DNA of 64,000 nucleotides, taken from contig NZ_FNJV01000001.1 of the NCBI RefSeq assembly GCF_900103125.1, forward strand, positions 744,001 to 808,000, in the 5' to 3' direction. Below are positions 62,702-64,000 of the stretch, piece after piece. Below the pieces are notes generated by a model that had not been told where the DNA came from, did not search any database, and saw nothing but the letters and a program-made list of their open reading frames with translations. Source of the stretch: Mucilaginibacter sp. OK268 (GTDB lineage Bacteria > Bacteroidota > Bacteroidia > Sphingobacteriales > Sphingobacteriaceae). Within the stretch, counting starts at the first letter, position 1. Every line of letters begins with the position of its first letter. Both the position numbers and the translations under genes were made by a program.

Positions 62702-62732
62702 GCCCGGTTCTCTTTTATCAGAGAAACCGGGC
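62702..62732 (+). ncRNA. Leader hairpin or short RNA, copy 3
   Basis: GCCCGGTT-CTC pairs with GAG-AAACCGGGC around a TTTTATCA loop, followed by TGTTTTGTT. The same hairpin is at 27447-27480. It could be a weak terminator giving a short RNA or a structured leader of the cysQ transcript. Confidence 0.5.
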
Positions 62733-62847
62733 TGTTTTGTTAAGGGGAAAAGGGCACAAAAATAGATGGTTTTATACTTAGTTATTTGACAATCAATTAA
62801 TTAATACTTTTTAAAGTTTAAAAAACACGTTAAAACTGTGTTAAAAT

Positions 62848-62950
62848 TTGTTAAAAAGTGTTAAAATCGATGGTTTTGGATCAATTTTCAAGCGTTTTTT
62901 GCCCGTTTTTGCCCCGGAAATTGTTAAAATAAAAGGTTTAAAAAGTTTTT
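62848..62950 (+). promoter_or_regulatory. AT-rich leader element with GTTAAAA repeats, copy 3
   Basis: TTGTTAAAAAGTGTTAAAAT at 62848-62867, spacer beginning CGATGGTTTTGGAT, second repeat shortened to TTGTTAAAATAAAAGG at 62921, then AAAAAGTTTTT. Two more imperfect GTTAAAA words lie just before it (62830 and 62840). It ends 55 bases before the cysQ ATG. Confidence 0.6.
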
Positions 62951-63005
62951 GGAAGCACAATTTATTACATATTTATCCGATCATTAAAATAGCATATCCC
63001 TCAAA

Positions 63006-63791
63006 ATGATTTTTACTTACCAGGATCTGGAACCAATCGATTTGACTAAAATTAACCAAATAGCCAAAGAAGCCGGGGCCGCCATACTCAGCATTTATAA
63101 CCTGTCGCCCGAAAATATTGGGCTCAGCCTGAAGGACGACCAATCACCCCTTACTGCTGCCGATAAGTTATCGCACGAGGTGATCATGAAGGCCCTGACC
63201 GCCTTAACACCGCATATCCCAATCATTTCTGAGGAAGGCAAAGATATCCCCTACGAAACCCGCAAAAACTGGCCATATTTCTGGTGCGTCGACCCGCTGG
63301 ATGGTACCAAGGAGTTCATCAAGCATAATGGCGAGTTTACCGTGAACATCGCGCTTATCCATCAAAATACGCCGGTTTTGGGCATTATCTATATACCCGT
63401 TACCGGCGAACTATACTACGGTGGCCAAAACATCGGGAGCTGGAAAGAGACCCAGGATGGAACCACCACCCATCTGCATGCGGATATAAACAGTACCAAC
63501 TGGACAGCCGCAGGCAGCCGCTCCCATGCCTCGCCCGAAGAAACCGCGGTATTAAGTCAATACTCTATAAAAGAGACTATTTCGGCAGGTAGTTCACTTA
63601 AATTTTGCCTGATAGCCGAAGGCCAGGCCCATATCTATTATCGCCATGGCCCAACCATGGAGTGGGATACGGCCGCAGGGCAGGCCATCGCCACGTTTAG
63701 CGGTGCAAAAATGACCATGCCCAATGGTGAGCCTTTTCTGTATAACAAGGTTTCACTGCTCAATTCAGGCTTTTTGTGTAAGGTAAAATAG
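63006..63791 (+). CDS. cysQ: 3'(2'),5'-bisphosphate nucleotidase CysQ
   Basis: A 261-residue inositol-monophosphatase-family protein. The metal motif DPLDGTKEF is in CVDPLDGTKEFIKHNGEFTV, the N-terminal LTAADKLSHEVIM and IISEEGKD complete the active site, and the C-terminal MEWDTAAGQAI is the second signature. It converts 3'-phosphoadenosine 5'-phosphate to AMP and so relieves inhibition of sulfate assimilation. It has a long leader that shares sequence with the EamA leader. The CysQ assignment is favoured over plain inositol monophosphatase by the DPLDGTKEF block. Confidence 0.9.
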   Translation: MIFTYQDLEPIDLTKINQIAKEAGAAILSIYNLSPENIGLSLKDDQSPLTAADKLSHEVIMKALTALTPHIPIISEEGKDIPYETRKNWPYFWCVDPLDGTKEFIKHNGEFTVNIALIHQNTPVLGIIYIPVTGELYYGGQNIGSWKETQDGTTTHLHADINSTNWTAAGSRSHASPEETAVLSQYSIKETISAGSSLKFCLIAEGQAHIYYRHGPTMEWDTAAGQAIATFSGAKMTMPNGEPFLYNKVSLLNSGFLCKVK

Positions 63792-63866
63792 GGGTTTAAG
63801 TATTGCTCTGGAGCCGCGAAATATCGCTATTGAAAATTAACTGATCTTAAAGTAATTAGGATTATA

Positions 63867-63878
63867 ACAAACGTTTGT
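63867..63878. promoter_or_regulatory. Palindromic AAACGTTT site
   Basis: ACAAACGTTTGT is a perfect 12-base palindrome downstream of cysQ, in the upstream region of a gene beyond the window. AAACGTTT centres are typical of LacI-family operators. The downstream gene cannot be seen. Confidence 0.3.
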
Positions 63879-64000
63879 GTTGACTTAATTATTAACGCAG
63901 CGTGAGTTAATCATTAACTTCATCAGTATAATTTAAATCGGCGGCATATTAATGGATGGGGCAGCTATCAATATAACACAAGAGCAAAAGGTTCAAGCTA

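Larger units (their letters stand above)
62390..63005. other. Intergenic region upstream of cysQ
   Basis: 616 bases with no ORF. In order it holds a family G repeat, a family A repeat, a Bacteroidetes promoter, a hairpin and the GTTAAAA leader element. The gene starts 78 bases after the element. Confidence 0.8.

Noticed and set aside
1..64000. Transfer RNA, rRNA, insertion sequence or prophage genes
   Set aside because: No tRNA cloverleaf, rRNA stretch, transposase, integrase or phage protein was recognised by eye. A tRNAscan or Infernal run would settle the RNA part.

Overview
The window is chromosomal DNA of a Bacteroidetes bacterium, most likely family Sphingobacteriaceae and close to Mucilaginibacter or Pedobacter. 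The signs are TonB-dependent receptors with carboxypeptidase-like N-terminal domains, many glycoside hydrolases, Bacteroidetes-type promoter motifs (TTTG and TAnnTTTG), mostly weak Shine-Dalgarno sites, and lineage families such as DUF3810, DUF2911 and DUF5009. No rRNA, tRNA, phage, transposase or CRISPR array was recognised.

Layout. 1-6.8 kb: a beta-mannan operon (AraC regulator, Na+/sugar symporter, GH130 mannosylglucose phosphorylase, cellobiose 2-epimerase, GH26 mannanase). 6.9-15.3 kb: NhaA, an MFS exporter, a DsbA/FrnE-type oxidoreductase, an exported acetolactate decarboxylase, DUF3179 and DUF5009 membrane proteins, and two of three paralogous small exported proteins. 15.6-20.3 kb: a probable metal-uptake operon (Cys-motif membrane protein, TonB receptor, PepSY membrane protein, metal-binding lipoprotein). 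20.4-23.2 kb: the third small paralogue and a GH27 alpha-galactosidase. 23.5-27 kb: a beta-propeller protein, a fatty acid hydroxylase and a DEGS-type sphingolipid desaturase. 27.8-39 kb: mixed membrane, envelope and hypothetical genes, including an outer-membrane receptor, DUF47, DUF2911, DUF3810, a penicillin acylase and DoxX. 39.2-42.7 kb: a redox/signalling cluster (UBP zinc finger, receiver-thioredoxin-reductase fusion, cNMP-domain histidine kinase). 43.3-47.4 kb: AraC regulator, FtsX/MacB permease, GNAT. 47.7-53.9 kb: an oxidative L-fucose pathway (mutarotase, GH29 fucosidase, UxaA-type dehydratase, SDR, FAH-type hydrolase, fuconolactonase-like amidohydrolase). 54-64 kb: DinB, GH78 rhamnosidase, OmdA-domain protein, methyltransferase, a HipA-like kinase overlapping DUF3037, an AI-2E-family permease and CysQ.

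Together the genes describe a plant- and microbial-polysaccharide degrader. Galactomannan can be attacked by GH26 and GH27 enzymes and finished by the GH130/epimerase pair. Fucosylated and rhamnosylated glycans are attacked by GH29 and GH78, and fucose is oxidised by a dedicated operon.

Between the genes lies a dense set of short palindromic repeats of about ten families. Two other intergenic structures look more like RNA or regulatory elements: a long AT-rich leader with GTTAAAA repeats present three times, upstream of AraC, EamA and CysQ, and a pair of homologous sequences ending in a GCGTTCCGG/CCGGAACGC hairpin. These, the receiver-thioredoxin-reductase fusion lacking its CxxC, the HipA-like/DUF3037 pair and the three small exported paralogues are the best candidates for undescribed biology. 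All functional calls come from reading the sequence; no database search was run.
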